Numbered from the stretch's first letter, positions 46,884-56,980 are shown. The stretch: 64,000 bases of DNA from Microbacterium phyllosphaerae (GCF_017876435.1 NZ_JAGIOA010000001.1:1922001-1986000), one strand, 5' to 3'. The notes: a model not told the origin generated them from the letters alone. Translations and numbers: made by a program.

Positions 46884-47954
46884 CTAGCGGCCGGACGCCT
46901 GCTCGGCCTTGTCGGCGAAGGTCTGGAGGAGTCGCTGCAACGAGTCCAGACGCGCACGTCCGGTCTCGTTCAGCTCTCCGCTCTCGGCGGCTTCGATGAG
47001 AGCGCAATCGGGGGCGTCCGCCAGGTGCGTGCACCCGCGCGGGCATTCCTCCGCGATGATCGCGAGCTCGGTGAACGCGGCGAGGATGTTCGCCGGGTCG
47101 ACATGACCGAGGCCGAAGGAGCGCACACCGGGGGTGTCGATCACCCACCCGTTGCCGGCCTCACCGACGTAGCGGAGGGAGACCGTGGACGACGAGGTGT
47201 GACGCCCGCGTCCGGTCACCTGGTTGACATGTCCTGTCGCCCGCAGAGCGCTCGGCACGAGCGCGTTGACGAGGGTCGACTTGCCCACCCCGGAGTGTCC
47301 GACGAACACCGTCGAATGGCCGACGAGCGCTGCGCCGATCTCCTCGACGGGCATCTCCTCCTGGGCGCTCGTGAAGACGCGCAGATCGAGGCCGTCGAAG
47401 TGGGAGAGGAACGCGGTCGGGTCGGCGAGGTCGGTCTTGGTGACGACGAGGAGGGGGCGGATGCCGGCATCCAGCGCGGCGACGAGATAGCGGTCGACGA
47501 GCCTGGCTCGCGGCTCGGGATCGGCGGCCGCGACCACCACCAGCATCTGATCGGCGTTCGCCACGATGACGCGCTCGACCTGGTCCGTGTCGTCCGCGCT
47601 GCGTCGCAGCAGCGACGTGCGATCGGCGATCCCGATGATCCGCCCGAGGGTGCCGTCATCACCCGACGTGTCGCCGACGACCTTCGCCTGATCGCCGGTG
47701 ACGATGGGGTTGCGTCGCAGCTCGCGCGCTCGCGCGGCGGTGATCATGCGCTCGGCGGGGGTGTCCTCGTCGAGCAGCACCGAGTACCGGCCACGGTCGA
47801 CGCCGAGCACACGCCCGATCTGCGCGTCGTCGTGCGCGGGCCGTCGCTTGGTGCGCGGACGGTTCGCCTTCGGGTTCGGACGCGTGCGGATGTTGCTCTC
47901 GTCATACTCCTCGAAGTCGTCGTCGAGGTCGTCGGAGTCGTCGAGCCAGCTCAC
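46884..47954 (-). CDS. rsgA: Ribosome small-subunit GTPase RsgA
   Basis: 356 residues. OB fold at the N-terminus, a circularly permuted GTPase domain with G4 TKTDLAD before the P-loop GHSGVGKST, and a C-terminal zinc-binding region CPRGCTHLADAPDC. RsgA matures the 30S subunit late in assembly. Its start codon overlaps the aroA stop (4 bases), an arrangement that I recall for Rv3228-Rv3227. Confidence 0.95.
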   Translation of the reverse strand: MSWLDDSDDLDDDFEEYDESNIRTRPNPKANRPRTKRRPAHDDAQIGRVLGVDRGRYSVLLDEDTPAERMITAARARELRRNPIVTGDQAKVVGDTSGDDGTLGRIIGIADRTSLLRRSADDTDQVERVIVANADQMLVVVAAADPEPRARLVDRYLVAALDAGIRPLLVVTKTDLADPTAFLSHFDGLDLRVFTSAQEEMPVEEIGAALVGHSTVFVGHSGVGKSTLVNALVPSALRATGHVNQVTGRGRHTSSSTVSLRYVGEAGNGWVIDTPGVRSFGLGHVDPANILAAFTELAIIAEECPRGCTHLADAPDCALIEAAESGELNETGRARLDSLQRLLQTFADKAEQASGR

Positions 47955-49276
47955 GCGGATGCGCCTCGCAGCATTCGCTCCCAGAGGAGGGTGAACTCGG
48001 GCAGGGTCTTCGACGTCGTGCCGATGTCATCGATCTCGACTCCGGGGACGCGCAGACCGATGAGCGCACCCGTCGTCGCCATCCGGTGATCGTGATGAGC
48101 GGCCCAGCCGCCGCCGTGCAGCGTCCGCGGGATGATGCGGAGTCCGTCGGAGAGCTCCTCCGCCTCTCCGCCCAGCGCGCGGATGTTCCCGATCAGGGCT
48201 GCGATCCGGTCTGTCTCATGCAAGCGGATGTGTCCGATGCCGCGGATGGTCGTGGGGCCGGAGGCGAAGGCCGCGAGCCCGACGAGCGTGGGGGTCAGCT
48301 CGCTCGCCGCGGACAGGTCGATGTCGAGGCCATGGATCTCGGTTCCGGCCTTGACCGTGAGCGTGCCGCTGTGACGGCCGACGTGCGCCCCCATCGCCTG
48401 CAGGATCTCGGGGAGGAGAGCGCCCGGCTGCGTGGAATGCACCGGCCAGCCGGGGACGGACACCGAGCCTCCGGTCACCAGTGCGGCGGCGAGGAACGGG
48501 GCGGCGTTGGAGAGATCGGGTTCGATCGCGATCTCCTTCGCGCGCGGCACGCCCGCCTCGACGAGCCATTCGCCGGTCGCCGGGCGTTCGATGCGGATGC
48601 CGCGACGGCTGAGCGCCTCGATGGTCATGTCGATGTGGGGGAGGCTCGGCAGATGATCGCCGGTGTGCACGAGGTGCAGTCCGACATCGAACCGAGGTGC
48701 GGCGAGCAGCAGCCCGGACACGAACTGACTCGACGCCGAGGCATCGATCTCGACGCGCCCGCCCCGGATCCGCCCGTGGCCTCGCACGGTGAAGGGCAGC
48801 GCCCACGTTCCCTCGTCGTCGATGTCGACTCCGAGGTCTCGGAGCGCACTGATGAGTCCGCCCATGGGCCGATGCAGAGCCGTCTCGTGAGCGGTGAGAT
48901 GGACGTCGTGCTGGGCGAGGCCTGCGAGGGGGGCGATGAAGCGCATCACCGTGCCGGCCTGGCCGCAGTCGACCGTCGTGCCGCCGGTGAGCTTCGCGGG
49001 CGTGATGACGAGGTCCGGCCCGAACTCCCCGCTCGCCTCGACCTCTTCGATTCCGACGCCCAGCGCGCGCAGGGCCTCGACCATCCGGCGGGAGTCATCC
49101 GAGTGCAGCGGGGCGATCAGACGGCCGGGACCGTCGGCGATCGCGGCGATGATGAGTTCGCGATTCGTCAGGGATTTCGACCCGGGAACGGTCACCGTCG
49201 CATGGACGGAATCGGCAATGGACGGCGCGACATAGACGCCCTGGACAGGGGAGGGGGAATACCTGTTGGCGCTCAT
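47951..49276 (-). CDS. aroA: 3-phosphoshikimate 1-carboxyvinyltransferase (EPSP synthase)
   Basis: 441 residues. [18 protein letters not shown] at the N-terminus, [18 protein letters not shown], then [14 protein letters not shown], and the C-terminal [10 protein letters not shown] and [13 protein letters not shown] are all diagnostic. It makes EPSP from shikimate 3-phosphate and PEP in the shikimate pathway. ATG 49276 has GGTGGGA 5 bases upstream. The start codon lies within the spacer of a SigH-type promoter on the opposite strand, so aroA expression could be affected when sigH is induced. Coupled to rsgA. Confidence 0.95.
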   Translation of the reverse strand: MSANRYSPSPVQGVYVAPSIADSVHATVTVPGSKSLTNRELIIAAIADGPGRLIAPLHSDDSRRMVEALRALGVGIEEVEASGEFGPDLVITPAKLTGGTTVDCGQAGTVMRFIAPLAGLAQHDVHLTAHETALHRPMGGLISALRDLGVDIDDEGTWALPFTVRGHGRIRGGRVEIDASASSQFVSGLLLAAPRFDVGLHLVHTGDHLPSLPHIDMTIEALSRRGIRIERPATGEWLVEAGVPRAKEIAIEPDLSNAAPFLAAALVTGGSVSVPGWPVHSTQPGALLPEILQAMGAHVGRHSGTLTVKAGTEIHGLDIDLSAASELTPTLVGLAAFASGPTTIRGIGHIRLHETDRIAALIGNIRALGGEAEELSDGLRIIPRTLHGGGWAAHHDHRMATTGALIGLRVPGVEIDDIGTTSKTLPEFTLLWERMLRGASA

Positions 49277-49281
49277 CGGTT
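49255..49281 (+). promoter_or_regulatory. SigH/SigR-type promoter upstream of sigH
   Basis: GGGAAT (49255-49260) and GTT (49279-49281) are 18 bases apart, an exact fit to the GGGAAT-N18-GTT consensus of SigR/SigH. It points to the sigH gene, whose ATG is about 65 bases downstream, and predicts autoregulation under thiol stress. Confidence 0.75.
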
Positions 49282-49347
49282 CCCACCTTAGTAAACGCGA
49301 GTGTCCGCCCCGATCGAATGGCGGGTACTCGTCGAGAAGGAGAGAGC

Positions 49348-50010
49348 ATGCTCGCAACGCTGGAACGCGAGTCCGTGGACCTCAGCGGCCTAGACTGGCC
49401 GGTGATGGATGACACGGCAACCGCAGAAACGGTCAGCGACCCTCGGCGCGAATTCGAGGAGCAGGCGATCCCTTTCATGGATCAGCTCTACGCCGCGGCC
49501 ATGCGCATGACCAGGAACCCCGCCGATGCGGCGGACCTCGTTCAGGAGACGTTCGTGAAGGCGTACGGCTCGTGGGCGACGTTCTCGCAGGGCACGAACC
49601 TCAAGGCGTGGCTCTACCGGATCCTCACCAACACCTACATCAACATCTATCGCAAGAAGCAGCGCGAGCCTTTCCAGGGCACGATCGACGAGCTCGAGGA
49701 CTGGCAGCTGGGTGGTGCGGAATCCACCACCGCGTCGCACGGCCGATCGGCTGAGGCCGAGGCGATCGACCACATGCCGGCATCCGTCGTCAAAGACGCG
49801 CTGCAGGCCGTGCCGGAGGACTTCCGGTTGGCGGTGTACCTCGCCGATGTCGAGGGCTTCGCCTACCAGGAGATCGCGGACATCATGAAGACGCCCATCG
49901 GCACCGTGATGAGCCGCCTGCATCGAGGCAGGCGGATGCTGCGGGAGCTGCTGGCTGACTACGCCGCGGAGCGGGGAATCTCCGCGGCCGACCCGAGGAG
50001 CAGGAAATGA
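49348..50010 (+). CDS. sigH: RNA polymerase sigma factor SigH (ECF, thiol-stress)
   Basis: 220 residues. Region 2 is [40 protein letters not shown] with [20 protein letters not shown], and region 4 is [46 protein letters not shown]. This is the SigH/SigR group, controlled by a zinc anti-sigma factor; the adjacent gene is that partner. ATG 49348 has GGAGAG upstream. A second in-frame ATG at 49405 follows TAGACT (49391-49396) and would give a shorter form, as in the two-start arrangement of Streptomyces sigR. Confidence 0.93.
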   Translation: MLATLERESVDLSGLDWPVMDDTATAETVSDPRREFEEQAIPFMDQLYAAAMRMTRNPADAADLVQETFVKAYGSWATFSQGTNLKAWLYRILTNTYINIYRKKQREPFQGTIDELEDWQLGGAESTTASHGRSAEAEAIDHMPASVVKDALQAVPEDFRLAVYLADVEGFAYQEIADIMKTPIGTVMSRLHRGRRMLRELLADYAAERGISAADPRSRK

Positions 50011-50252
50011 CCGACTGCGGCTGCGACAAGGCCCGCAAGGATCTCGAGGAGTACCTCCGCAACGAGGTCTGCAACACCGAGCACACCGAGATCCGCGAGC
50101 ATCTTGAGAACTGCCCGTCCTGCAGGGATGAGGCGCTCGTGGCGACGACACTGACCGAGGTCGTGGCTCGCGCGTGCAAGGAGACTGCTCCGGAGGAGCT
50201 GCGCGACCAGGTGTTCGCTCGTCTGCGCGAGGTTCAGGCCGCCCAGCACTGA
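50007..50252 (+). CDS. Zinc anti-sigma factor RshA/RsrA
   Basis: 81 residues. Cys residues at 4, 6, 22, 36 and 39 and His at 26 and 32; the HxxxCxxC core is H32-C36-C39 in [12 protein letters not shown], the mark of ZAS-type anti-sigma factors. Oxidation of the cysteines releases SigH. The ATG overlaps the sigH stop codon, ensuring co-production. Length is within the normal range for RsrA/RshA, which are about 80-105 residues. Confidence 0.93.
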   Translation: MTDCGCDKARKDLEEYLRNEVCNTEHTEIREHLENCPSCRDEALVATTLTEVVARACKETAPEELRDQVFARLREVQAAQH

Positions 50253-50294
50253 GGGCGGCCCTCCCGGACCGACGGGTGCCCGTAGGGTTGTTGC

Positions 50295-51596
50295 ATGACG
50301 GTCATCGACTCACGCGACATCCCTGCCGATCCCGAATCAATCGAGCGTCTCGCTGCGGGATCGCTGACCTATCGCGTCGTCGACGGGTCGGATGCCACGC
50401 GGGCAGAGCTCTTCCAGCGCGCGACCACCCGAGGATTCCTCGGCGCTGAGCCGTCGGCGGAGGAGCTGGCGTTCGGGCAGCAGACCTTCGATGCCCGTCG
50501 GAACACGGGCGTCTACGAGACCCCTGCAGCCGACACGATGCCGGTCGCGACCATCGACTCCTGGGTGACCCCGGTGACGCTTCCCGGTGGGGGAGAGCTG
50601 CCGATGTGGGCGATCAGCGGTGTCACCGTCTCAGCCACGCATCGCCGCCGAGGCATCGCCAGGGCGCTCCTCGAGGGCGAGCTGAGGTCAGCGGTCTCCG
50701 CCGGCATTCCGATCGCCGGTCTCACTGTCTCCGAAGCCACGATCTACGGCAGGTACGGCTTCGGTTCGGCGTTGCCCATGGCGAAGTTCACCGTGGACAC
50801 GCGCCGCGCCGGATGGGCGGGACCCGCGGTCGACGGGCGTGTGGAGTACGTCGATCGGGACTCGCTCGCCGCGGCACTCGACACGGTCCACGACCGCGCG
50901 CGGAGCGCACGGTCGGGGCAGATCCCCGGGTGGCCGTCGCGCTGGACCGGTATCGCGGGGCTCGCACCGGGCAACACAGACGGCGCCAAGGTGCGCGGCG
51001 TCCGCTTCCTCGATCGAGACGGCGAGGTCAGGGGAGCGATGGCCTTCGCGCTCCAGGACAGCAGCGGATCCTTCCGCTTCGCCCTCGATGTGCGGCTGCT
51101 GGTCGCGGAGACGCCGGAGGCGACCGGCGCGCTCTGGCGGTTCGCTCTGCAGCACGACCTCGTCGATCAGGTCACCGCCGACCTCCGTCCGCTCGACGAT
51201 GCTCTTCCGTGGCTCGTACGCGATCCCCGCGGTGTGACGCAGACCGTTCACGATCACGGCTGGCTGCGCATCCTCGACATCCCGACCGCGCTCACCGCGA
51301 GGACCTACTCCGCGCCGCTCGACGTGGTCATCCGCGTCAGCGACCCGCTCGGGTTCACGGCGGGCGACTGGCGTCTGCGCCTGGATGCGCAGAGCGAGCC
51401 GCGCGTCGAGGCGGTCGAGGGCGCCGACGTGGATGCCGAGCTCGACATCTCGGCGCTCTCGATCCTGTACGCCGGTGGAGTCCGTGCGGCCTCGCTGCAC
51501 GGAGCTGGACGGATCGTCGCCGACAGGAACGTCGTCGAGGCTCTGGACCGTGCGTTCGTCGCGTTCCCCGCGCCGGCGCTCGACATCTGGTACTGA
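50295..51596 (+). CDS. GNAT-family acetyltransferase, Eis-like
   Basis: 433 residues. N-terminal GNAT domain with the acetyl-CoA loop in SGVTVSATHRRRGIARALLEGELRSA, a second GNAT-like domain and a C-terminal SCP2-like domain, the three-domain layout of Eis proteins. Eis enzymes acetylate amines of aminoglycosides and proteins, so a link to thiol- or antibiotic-stress is possible; here the function is inferred from fold only. TAGGGT (50283-50288) ends 6 bases before ATG 50295. Ends at a long hairpin. Confidence 0.87.
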   Translation: MTVIDSRDIPADPESIERLAAGSLTYRVVDGSDATRAELFQRATTRGFLGAEPSAEELAFGQQTFDARRNTGVYETPAADTMPVATIDSWVTPVTLPGGGELPMWAISGVTVSATHRRRGIARALLEGELRSAVSAGIPIAGLTVSEATIYGRYGFGSALPMAKFTVDTRRAGWAGPAVDGRVEYVDRDSLAAALDTVHDRARSARSGQIPGWPSRWTGIAGLAPGNTDGAKVRGVRFLDRDGEVRGAMAFALQDSSGSFRFALDVRLLVAETPEATGALWRFALQHDLVDQVTADLRPLDDALPWLVRDPRGVTQTVHDHGWLRILDIPTALTARTYSAPLDVVIRVSDPLGFTAGDWRLRLDAQSEPRVEAVEGADVDAELDISALSILYAGGVRAASLHGAGRIVADRNVVEALDRAFVAFPAPALDIWY

Positions 51597-51626
51597 CGCC
51601 GCCGGCCGATCGGCATCCGCCCTCGA

Positions 51627-51670
51627 CACGCAAAGGGAGCCTCGACGATCGTCGAGGCTCCCTTTGCGTG
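51627..51670. terminator. Bidirectional terminator between the Eis-like gene and kgd
   Basis: A 20-bp perfect inverted repeat (CACGCAAAGGGAGCCTCGAC with its complement) and loop GATC separates two convergent genes. Confidence 0.92.
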
Positions 51671-51680
51671 GTGGTGTCGC

Positions 51681-54600
51681 TCAGCCCAGGGTGAGGGCGT
51701 CGCGGAGCAGCTTCGCCTGCTCGGCCGCGTGCACCTTCGACGAGCCCGTCGCCGGTGACGCGGACGCGGGACGCGAGACCGGGTGGAAGGAGCGGTCGCC
51801 GGGGACGTCAGCGAAGGCGAGTGCGAGGAACGGCCAGGCACCCTGGTTCTCCGGCTCCTCCTGGACCCACCGCAACTCGGCGTTCGGATAGGAGTCGGTG
51901 ATCGCCTTCAGCCCGTCGATCGGCGTCGGGTACAGCTGCTCGAGGCGCACGAGGGCGATCTCGGGGTTCGGGTTCTTCTCGAGCTCGGCCCGCAGATCCC
52001 AGTGGACCTTGCCGGAGTGCACGAGCACGCGCTTCACCGCGTTGCGGTCGAGGTCTCTGCTGTCATCGAGCACGGGCTCGAAGCGACCCTGCGTGAAGGC
52101 CTCGACCGGGCTCGTCGCACCGCGCAGACGCAGCATCGCCTTCGGGGTGAAGACGATCAGCGGCTTGCGCGGACGGGCGTAGGCCTGACGGCGCAGCAGG
52201 TGGAAGTACGATGCCGGCGTCGACGGACGCGCGACGATCATGTTCTCCTGCGCGCACATCTGGAGGAAGCGCTCGATGCGGGAGGACGAGTGGTCCGGTC
52301 CCTGACCCTCGTAGCCGTGGGGGAGGAGCAGAGTGACGCTGGACTGCTGTCCCCACTTCTGCTCGGCCGCCGAGATGTACTCGTCGATGACCGACTGTGC
52401 GCCGTTCACGAAGTCACCGAACTGGGCTTCCCACAGCACGAGCGCCTCTGGCGCCTCGACGGAGTACCCGTACTCGAAGCCGAGTGCCGCGTACTCGCTC
52501 AGCAGCGAGTCGTAGACGAAGAAGCGCCCCTGGGACTCCGACAGGTTGGACAGCGGCAGCCACTCCTGCCCGTTCGCGCGGTCGTGCAGGGTCGCGTGAC
52601 GCTGCACGAACGTGCCGCGGCGCGAGTCCTGCCCTGCGAGCCGCACGGGTGTTCCCTCGACGAGGAGCGATCCGAAGGCGAGCAGCTCGCCGAAGCCCCA
52701 GTCGATGTTGCCGTTGCGGCTCATGTCGAGACGCTTCTCGAGCTGCTGCTGCAGCTTGGGGTGCACCGTGAAGCCCTCGGGCTTGTTGACGAACGCGTCG
52801 CCGATGAGCTGGATGACCTCGTTCGCGACCCCGGTGATCTCCGGAGCACCGACCTGCTCGTCGACGGGAGGCAGCTCCTGAGCGACCGGCGTCGCGCCGG
52901 TCTCGGCGGCGTGCGTCTCCGCGAACGCGATCTCCAGACGGTTCTGGAAGTCGGCCTTCGCCTCGTCGTACTCCTCTTCGGTGATGTCGCCACGACCGAC
53001 GAGCGACTCGGTGTACAGCTTGCGCACCGATCGCTTGGCCTGGATCAGATCGGTCATCAGCGGCTGCGTCATCGAGGGGTCATCGCCCTCGTTGTGCCCG
53101 CGGCGCCGGTAGCAGACGAGGTCGATCACGACATCGCGATGGAAGCGCTCGCGGTACTCGAAGGCGAGCTGAGCCACGTGGATGACGGCCTCGGGGTCGT
53201 CTCCGTTCACGTGGAAGACCGGTGCCTGGATCGTCTTCGCCACATCCGTGGAGTACACGGATGTGCGCGAGTCGTTCGGCAGCGTCGTGAATCCGACCTG
53301 GTTGTTGACGACGATGTGGATCGTGCCACCCGTGCGATAGCCGCGCAGCTGCGACATCTGCAGAGTCTCGACGACCACTCCCTGTCCGGCGAACGCGGCA
53401 TCGCCGTGCACGAGGATCGGCAGCCACGTGAAGGTGCCGATGGGCTTGCGGTCCTGCTTGGCGCGGACGATGCCCTCGAGCACGCCGTCGACGGTCTCGA
53501 GGTGAGACGGGTTGGCCGCGAGGTAGACGGGCAGCTCGGACTCGTCGTCGGCGATGAAGGTGCCCTCGGTGCCGAGGTGGTACTTCACATCGCCCGACCC
53601 GCGCTGGTTGCCGGGCGTCTGCGTGCCCTCGAACTCCTGGAACACGTGGCCGTAGGTCTTGCCGGCGATGTTGGTCAGGACGTTCAGCCTGCCGCGGTGC
53701 GCCATGCCGATCGCCGCGCCCTCGAGCCCGGATGTGGCCGCGCCCTGGAGGATCTCGTCGAGCAGGGGGACGAGCGACTCGCCGCCCTCGAGCGAGAACC
53801 GCTTCTGGCCGACGAACTTCGTCTGCAGGAAGGTCTCGAACGCCTCGGCCTCGTTGAGCTTGCGGAGGACACGCAACTGCTCGTCGTGTCCGGGCTTCTG
53901 GTACTTGACCTCGACCTTCTCCTGGAACCACCGGCGCTGCTCGGGATCCTGGATGTGCATGTACTCGATGCCGACCGTGCGGCAGTACGAGTCGCGCAGG
54001 ACACCGAGGATGTCACGGAGCTTCGCGATGCGACGGCCGCCGAATCCACCCGTCACGAACTCGCGGTCGAGGTCCCAGAAGGTGAGCCCGTGGCTCTCGA
54101 TCTCGAGGTCGGGGTGCGAGCGCTGGACGTACTCGAGCGGGTCGATGTCGGCCATCAGGTGGCCCCGCACGCGGAACGAGTTGATGAGCTCCTGCACGCG
54201 CGACTGCTTGTCGACGCGCTCGGCGAGGTCGACCGCGATGTCGGGGTTCCAGCGGATGGGTGCGTAGGGGATGCGCAGTGCGGCGAAGATGTCGTCGTAG
54301 AACCCGCGCTGCCCGATGAGCAGCTCGTGCACCTTCTTGAGGAACTCTCCGGAGCCCGCACCCTGGATGACGCGGTGGTCGTACGTGCTGGTCAGCGTGA
54401 TCGTCTTGCCGATCGCGAGCTCGTTGAGCGTGCGCTCGCTGGCGCCCTGGAACTCGGCCGGGTACTCGAGCGCGCCGGCGCCGATGATGCAGCCCTGGCC
54501 CTTCATGAGGCGAGGCACGGAGTGCACGGTGCCGATGCCACCGGGGTTGGTCAGCGAGACCGTCGTGCCCTGGAAATCGGCCGCGGTGAGCTTGTTGTTG

Positions 54601-55364
54601 CGGGCGCGGGTGACCAGGTCTTCGTAGGCGACGAGGTACTCGCTGAACGACATCGTGTCTGCGCGCTTGATGCTGGGGACCATCAGCGCGCGGGTGCCGT
54701 CGGGCTTGGGGAGGTCGATCGCGATGCCCAGGTTCACGTGTGCGGGCGCGACGACCGAGGGCTTGCCGTCGATCTCGGCGTAGAAGACGTTCTGGCTGCG
54801 GAACTCGTCGAGGGTGCGGATGAGCGCCCACCCGATCAGGTGCGTGAAGCTGATCTTGCCGCCGCGGGTGCGCGCCATGTGATTGTTGATGACGATGCGG
54901 TTGTCGATCATCAGCTTGGCCGGAACCGTGCGCACACTCGTCGCCGTCGGGACGGTCAGCGACTCGTCCATGTTCGCGGCGAGAGTCTTCGGCAGTCCGC
55001 GGAGCGGCGTGACCTTGTCTTCCTCGACAGGCTCGGCGGGCTCCCGGGACTCGGGCTTGGGTGCGGGCTTGGGAGCCTGCGCGGGGATGGGAGCGGCCGC
55101 GGCCGGCTTCGTCGTCGTGCGGGCGACGGGCTGCGTGCCGATCACGGGGATGGGCGCGGTCACGGGGTGCGCAGGCTGCTCGACCGCGGATGCGGGAGTC
55201 GCTGCACCGGTCGCGGCATCGGACTGGTACTTCTCGAGGATCGGCCACCATTCCTTGTCGACGGAATCGCGGTTCACCTTGAACTGCTCGTAGAGCTCTT
55301 CCACGAGCCAGGAATTGGCTCCGAACCCCCCGTCGCCCCCGACGCCGGTCACCTGGTTCGACAC
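51681..55364 (-). CDS. kgd: Multifunctional 2-oxoglutarate metabolism enzyme Kgd
   Basis: 1227 residues, close to the 1231 of M. tuberculosis Kgd. The N-terminal helix ANSWLVEELYEQFKVNRDSV, a low-complexity linker, an acyltransferase (E2-like) domain with DHRVIQGAGSGEFLKKVHELL, then the thiamine-diphosphate E1 domain (GMAHRGRLNVLTNIAGKTYG, YRRRGHNEGDDPSMTQPLM, and LLLPHGYEGQGPDHSSSRIER). It decarboxylates 2-oxoglutarate and also supports KDH activity with other E2/E3 subunits in actinobacteria. GTG 55364 begins SNQVTGVGGDGGFGAN, the usual family start; the frame upstream has no similarity. Confidence 0.96.
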   Translation of the reverse strand: MSNQVTGVGGDGGFGANSWLVEELYEQFKVNRDSVDKEWWPILEKYQSDAATGAATPASAVEQPAHPVTAPIPVIGTQPVARTTTKPAAAAPIPAQAPKPAPKPESREPAEPVEEDKVTPLRGLPKTLAANMDESLTVPTATSVRTVPAKLMIDNRIVINNHMARTRGGKISFTHLIGWALIRTLDEFRSQNVFYAEIDGKPSVVAPAHVNLGIAIDLPKPDGTRALMVPSIKRADTMSFSEYLVAYEDLVTRARNNKLTAADFQGTTVSLTNPGGIGTVHSVPRLMKGQGCIIGAGALEYPAEFQGASERTLNELAIGKTITLTSTYDHRVIQGAGSGEFLKKVHELLIGQRGFYDDIFAALRIPYAPIRWNPDIAVDLAERVDKQSRVQELINSFRVRGHLMADIDPLEYVQRSHPDLEIESHGLTFWDLDREFVTGGFGGRRIAKLRDILGVLRDSYCRTVGIEYMHIQDPEQRRWFQEKVEVKYQKPGHDEQLRVLRKLNEAEAFETFLQTKFVGQKRFSLEGGESLVPLLDEILQGAATSGLEGAAIGMAHRGRLNVLTNIAGKTYGHVFQEFEGTQTPGNQRGSGDVKYHLGTEGTFIADDESELPVYLAANPSHLETVDGVLEGIVRAKQDRKPIGTFTWLPILVHGDAAFAGQGVVVETLQMSQLRGYRTGGTIHIVVNNQVGFTTLPNDSRTSVYSTDVAKTIQAPVFHVNGDDPEAVIHVAQLAFEYRERFHRDVVIDLVCYRRRGHNEGDDPSMTQPLMTDLIQAKRSVRKLYTESLVGRGDITEEEYDEAKADFQNRLEIAFAETHAAETGATPVAQELPPVDEQVGAPEITGVANEVIQLIGDAFVNKPEGFTVHPKLQQQLEKRLDMSRNGNIDWGFGELLAFGSLLVEGTPVRLAGQDSRRGTFVQRHATLHDRANGQEWLPLSNLSESQGRFFVYDSLLSEYAALGFEYGYSVEAPEALVLWEAQFGDFVNGAQSVIDEYISAAEQKWGQQSSVTLLLPHGYEGQGPDHSSSRIERFLQMCAQENMIVARPSTPASYFHLLRRQAYARPRKPLIVFTPKAMLRLRGATSPVEAFTQGRFEPVLDDSRDLDRNAVKRVLVHSGKVHWDLRAELEKNPNPEIALVRLEQLYPTPIDGLKAITDSYPNAELRWVQEEPENQGAWPFLALAFADVPGDRSFHPVSRPASASPATGSSKVHAAEQAKLLRDALTLG

Positions 55365-55525
55365 GCTCGATCGCCCTCTTTCATCGCTGAATCTCACATG
55401 TGCACACCGCGACGCAGGATGCGTTTCGGGTCCGCACACTCTCGACTGACAAGCCTAACCTGTTTCGCCATGCGAATCGTCGAAGCCATGCGCCCGGATC
55501 GTCGCGATCTGAGTACCGTGGGGGT

Positions 55526-56980
55526 ATGGAGTTCTCCGGTGAGTCGCCCACAGTCGATCTGACCTATTCCGACGTGTTCCTGGTTCCGCGCCGTTCGGCG
55601 GTGACGAGCCGCCTGCAGGTCGATCTCGCCCCGCAGGACGGCACCCCGGCGACGCTTCCGCTGGTGGCATCCAACATGAACTCGGTCACGGGTCCTCGGC
55701 TCGCCGCGGTGCTCGCGCGCCGCGGGGGACTCGGGGTGCTGCCGCAGGACATGCCGCTGCAGGCTCTCGACGCCGCGATCCGCGACGTCAAGAGCCAGCC
55801 GGTGCTGTGGGACACGCCGCTCGTGCTCCCGCCTGAGGCGTCGGTGTCGGATGCGCTGCGGCTGATGCCGCCGACCGCCGGACACGGGATCGTCGTCGCG
55901 TCGGGCGCGGCCCCGCACCACGTGGATCGGATCCTCGGAGTCCTTCCTGCGACGCGGCTCGCGACGGCGCTGCCGGATGCGCAGCTGGGCGACCTCGTGC
56001 ACACCGGAACGCCCTCGCTCGACGCGGACGACATCGGATCCGAGCGCCACGCCTTCGATGTGATCACCGATGCCGGCGTCGAGATGGTGACGATCGCCCA
56101 CCACGGGCACCTCGTCGGCACACTCAGCGCGCGCAGCGCTCTGCGCTCGACGCTGTATCGACCGGCGGTCGACGGTGACGGTCGTCTCGCCGTCGCCGCG
56201 GCGGTGGGGATCAACGGCGATGTGGCGTCGAAGGCGCAGGCACTCGCCGCCGCCGGCGTCGACGTGCTCGTGGTCGACACCGCGCACGGCCACCAGGAGG
56301 GGATGCTCCGCGCACTGAGCGCCGTGTCCGAGCTGAACCTCGGCATTCCGATCGTCGCGGGCAACATCGTGACCGCCGACGGGGTCAGGGATCTGGTCGA
56401 GGCCGGAGCCTCCATCCTGAAGGTCGGTGTCGGCCCCGGCGCGATGTGCACCACGCGCATGATGACGGCCGTCGGACGCCCGCAGTTCTCCGCCGTGCTC
56501 GAGACGGCCGAGGCCGCGCGCGAACTCGGGGCGCATGTCTGGGCGGACGGGGGAGTGCGCTATCCGCGTGATGTCGCACTCGCGCTCGCGGCGGGCGCGG
56601 CATCCGTTATGGTCGGCTCCTGGTTCGCCGGGACGATCGAGGCGCCGGGCGAGCTGCAGAGCGACGAGGAGGGGCGCATCTACAAGGAGTCGTGGGGGAT
56701 GGCCTCCACCAAGGCCGTGCAGGAGCGCTTCGGGCGTCTCGACGCTTACGAGCGTGCGCGCAAGGAGCTGTTCGCCGAGGGGATCTCGTCATCGAAGATC
56801 TGCCTCGATCCGCTGAGGCCCGGCCTCGAGGACCTCCTCGACATGATCACCTCAGGGGTGCGGTCGTCGTTCACGTACGCGGGCGCCGCGTCGGTTCCCG
56901 AGTTCCACGACCGCGCGCTGGTCGGGTTGCAGTCCGCCGCGGGCTACGAAGAGGGCAAGGCGCTGCCCGTCAGCTGGTAG
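55526..56980 (+). CDS. guaB1: GuaB1-type IMP dehydrogenase/GMP reductase family protein
   Basis: 484 residues. TIM-barrel with two CBS domains inserted (about 90-205). The active-site loop reads VGVGPGAMCTTRMMT, with the catalytic Cys, and LVASNMNSVTGPRLAAV is the substrate region. The sequence fits the actinobacterial GuaB1 branch, not the canonical IMP dehydrogenase GuaB2; in mycobacteria GuaB1 has been reported to act as a GMP reductase. ATG 55526 has TACCGT (55514-55519) 6 bases upstream. It diverges from kgd. Confidence 0.9.
   Translation: MEFSGESPTVDLTYSDVFLVPRRSAVTSRLQVDLAPQDGTPATLPLVASNMNSVTGPRLAAVLARRGGLGVLPQDMPLQALDAAIRDVKSQPVLWDTPLVLPPEASVSDALRLMPPTAGHGIVVASGAAPHHVDRILGVLPATRLATALPDAQLGDLVHTGTPSLDADDIGSERHAFDVITDAGVEMVTIAHHGHLVGTLSARSALRSTLYRPAVDGDGRLAVAAAVGINGDVASKAQALAAAGVDVLVVDTAHGHQEGMLRALSAVSELNLGIPIVAGNIVTADGVRDLVEAGASILKVGVGPGAMCTTRMMTAVGRPQFSAVLETAEAARELGAHVWADGGVRYPRDVALALAAGAASVMVGSWFAGTIEAPGELQSDEEGRIYKESWGMASTKAVQERFGRLDAYERARKELFAEGISSSKICLDPLRPGLEDLLDMITSGVRSSFTYAGAASVPEFHDRALVGLQSAAGYEEGKALPVSW

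Noticed and set aside
51783..55562. 1259-codon open frame opposite kgd
   Set aside because: Residue composition is the complement of the kgd frame (Val-, Leu-, Arg-rich), there is no domain, and kgd is full length on the other strand.
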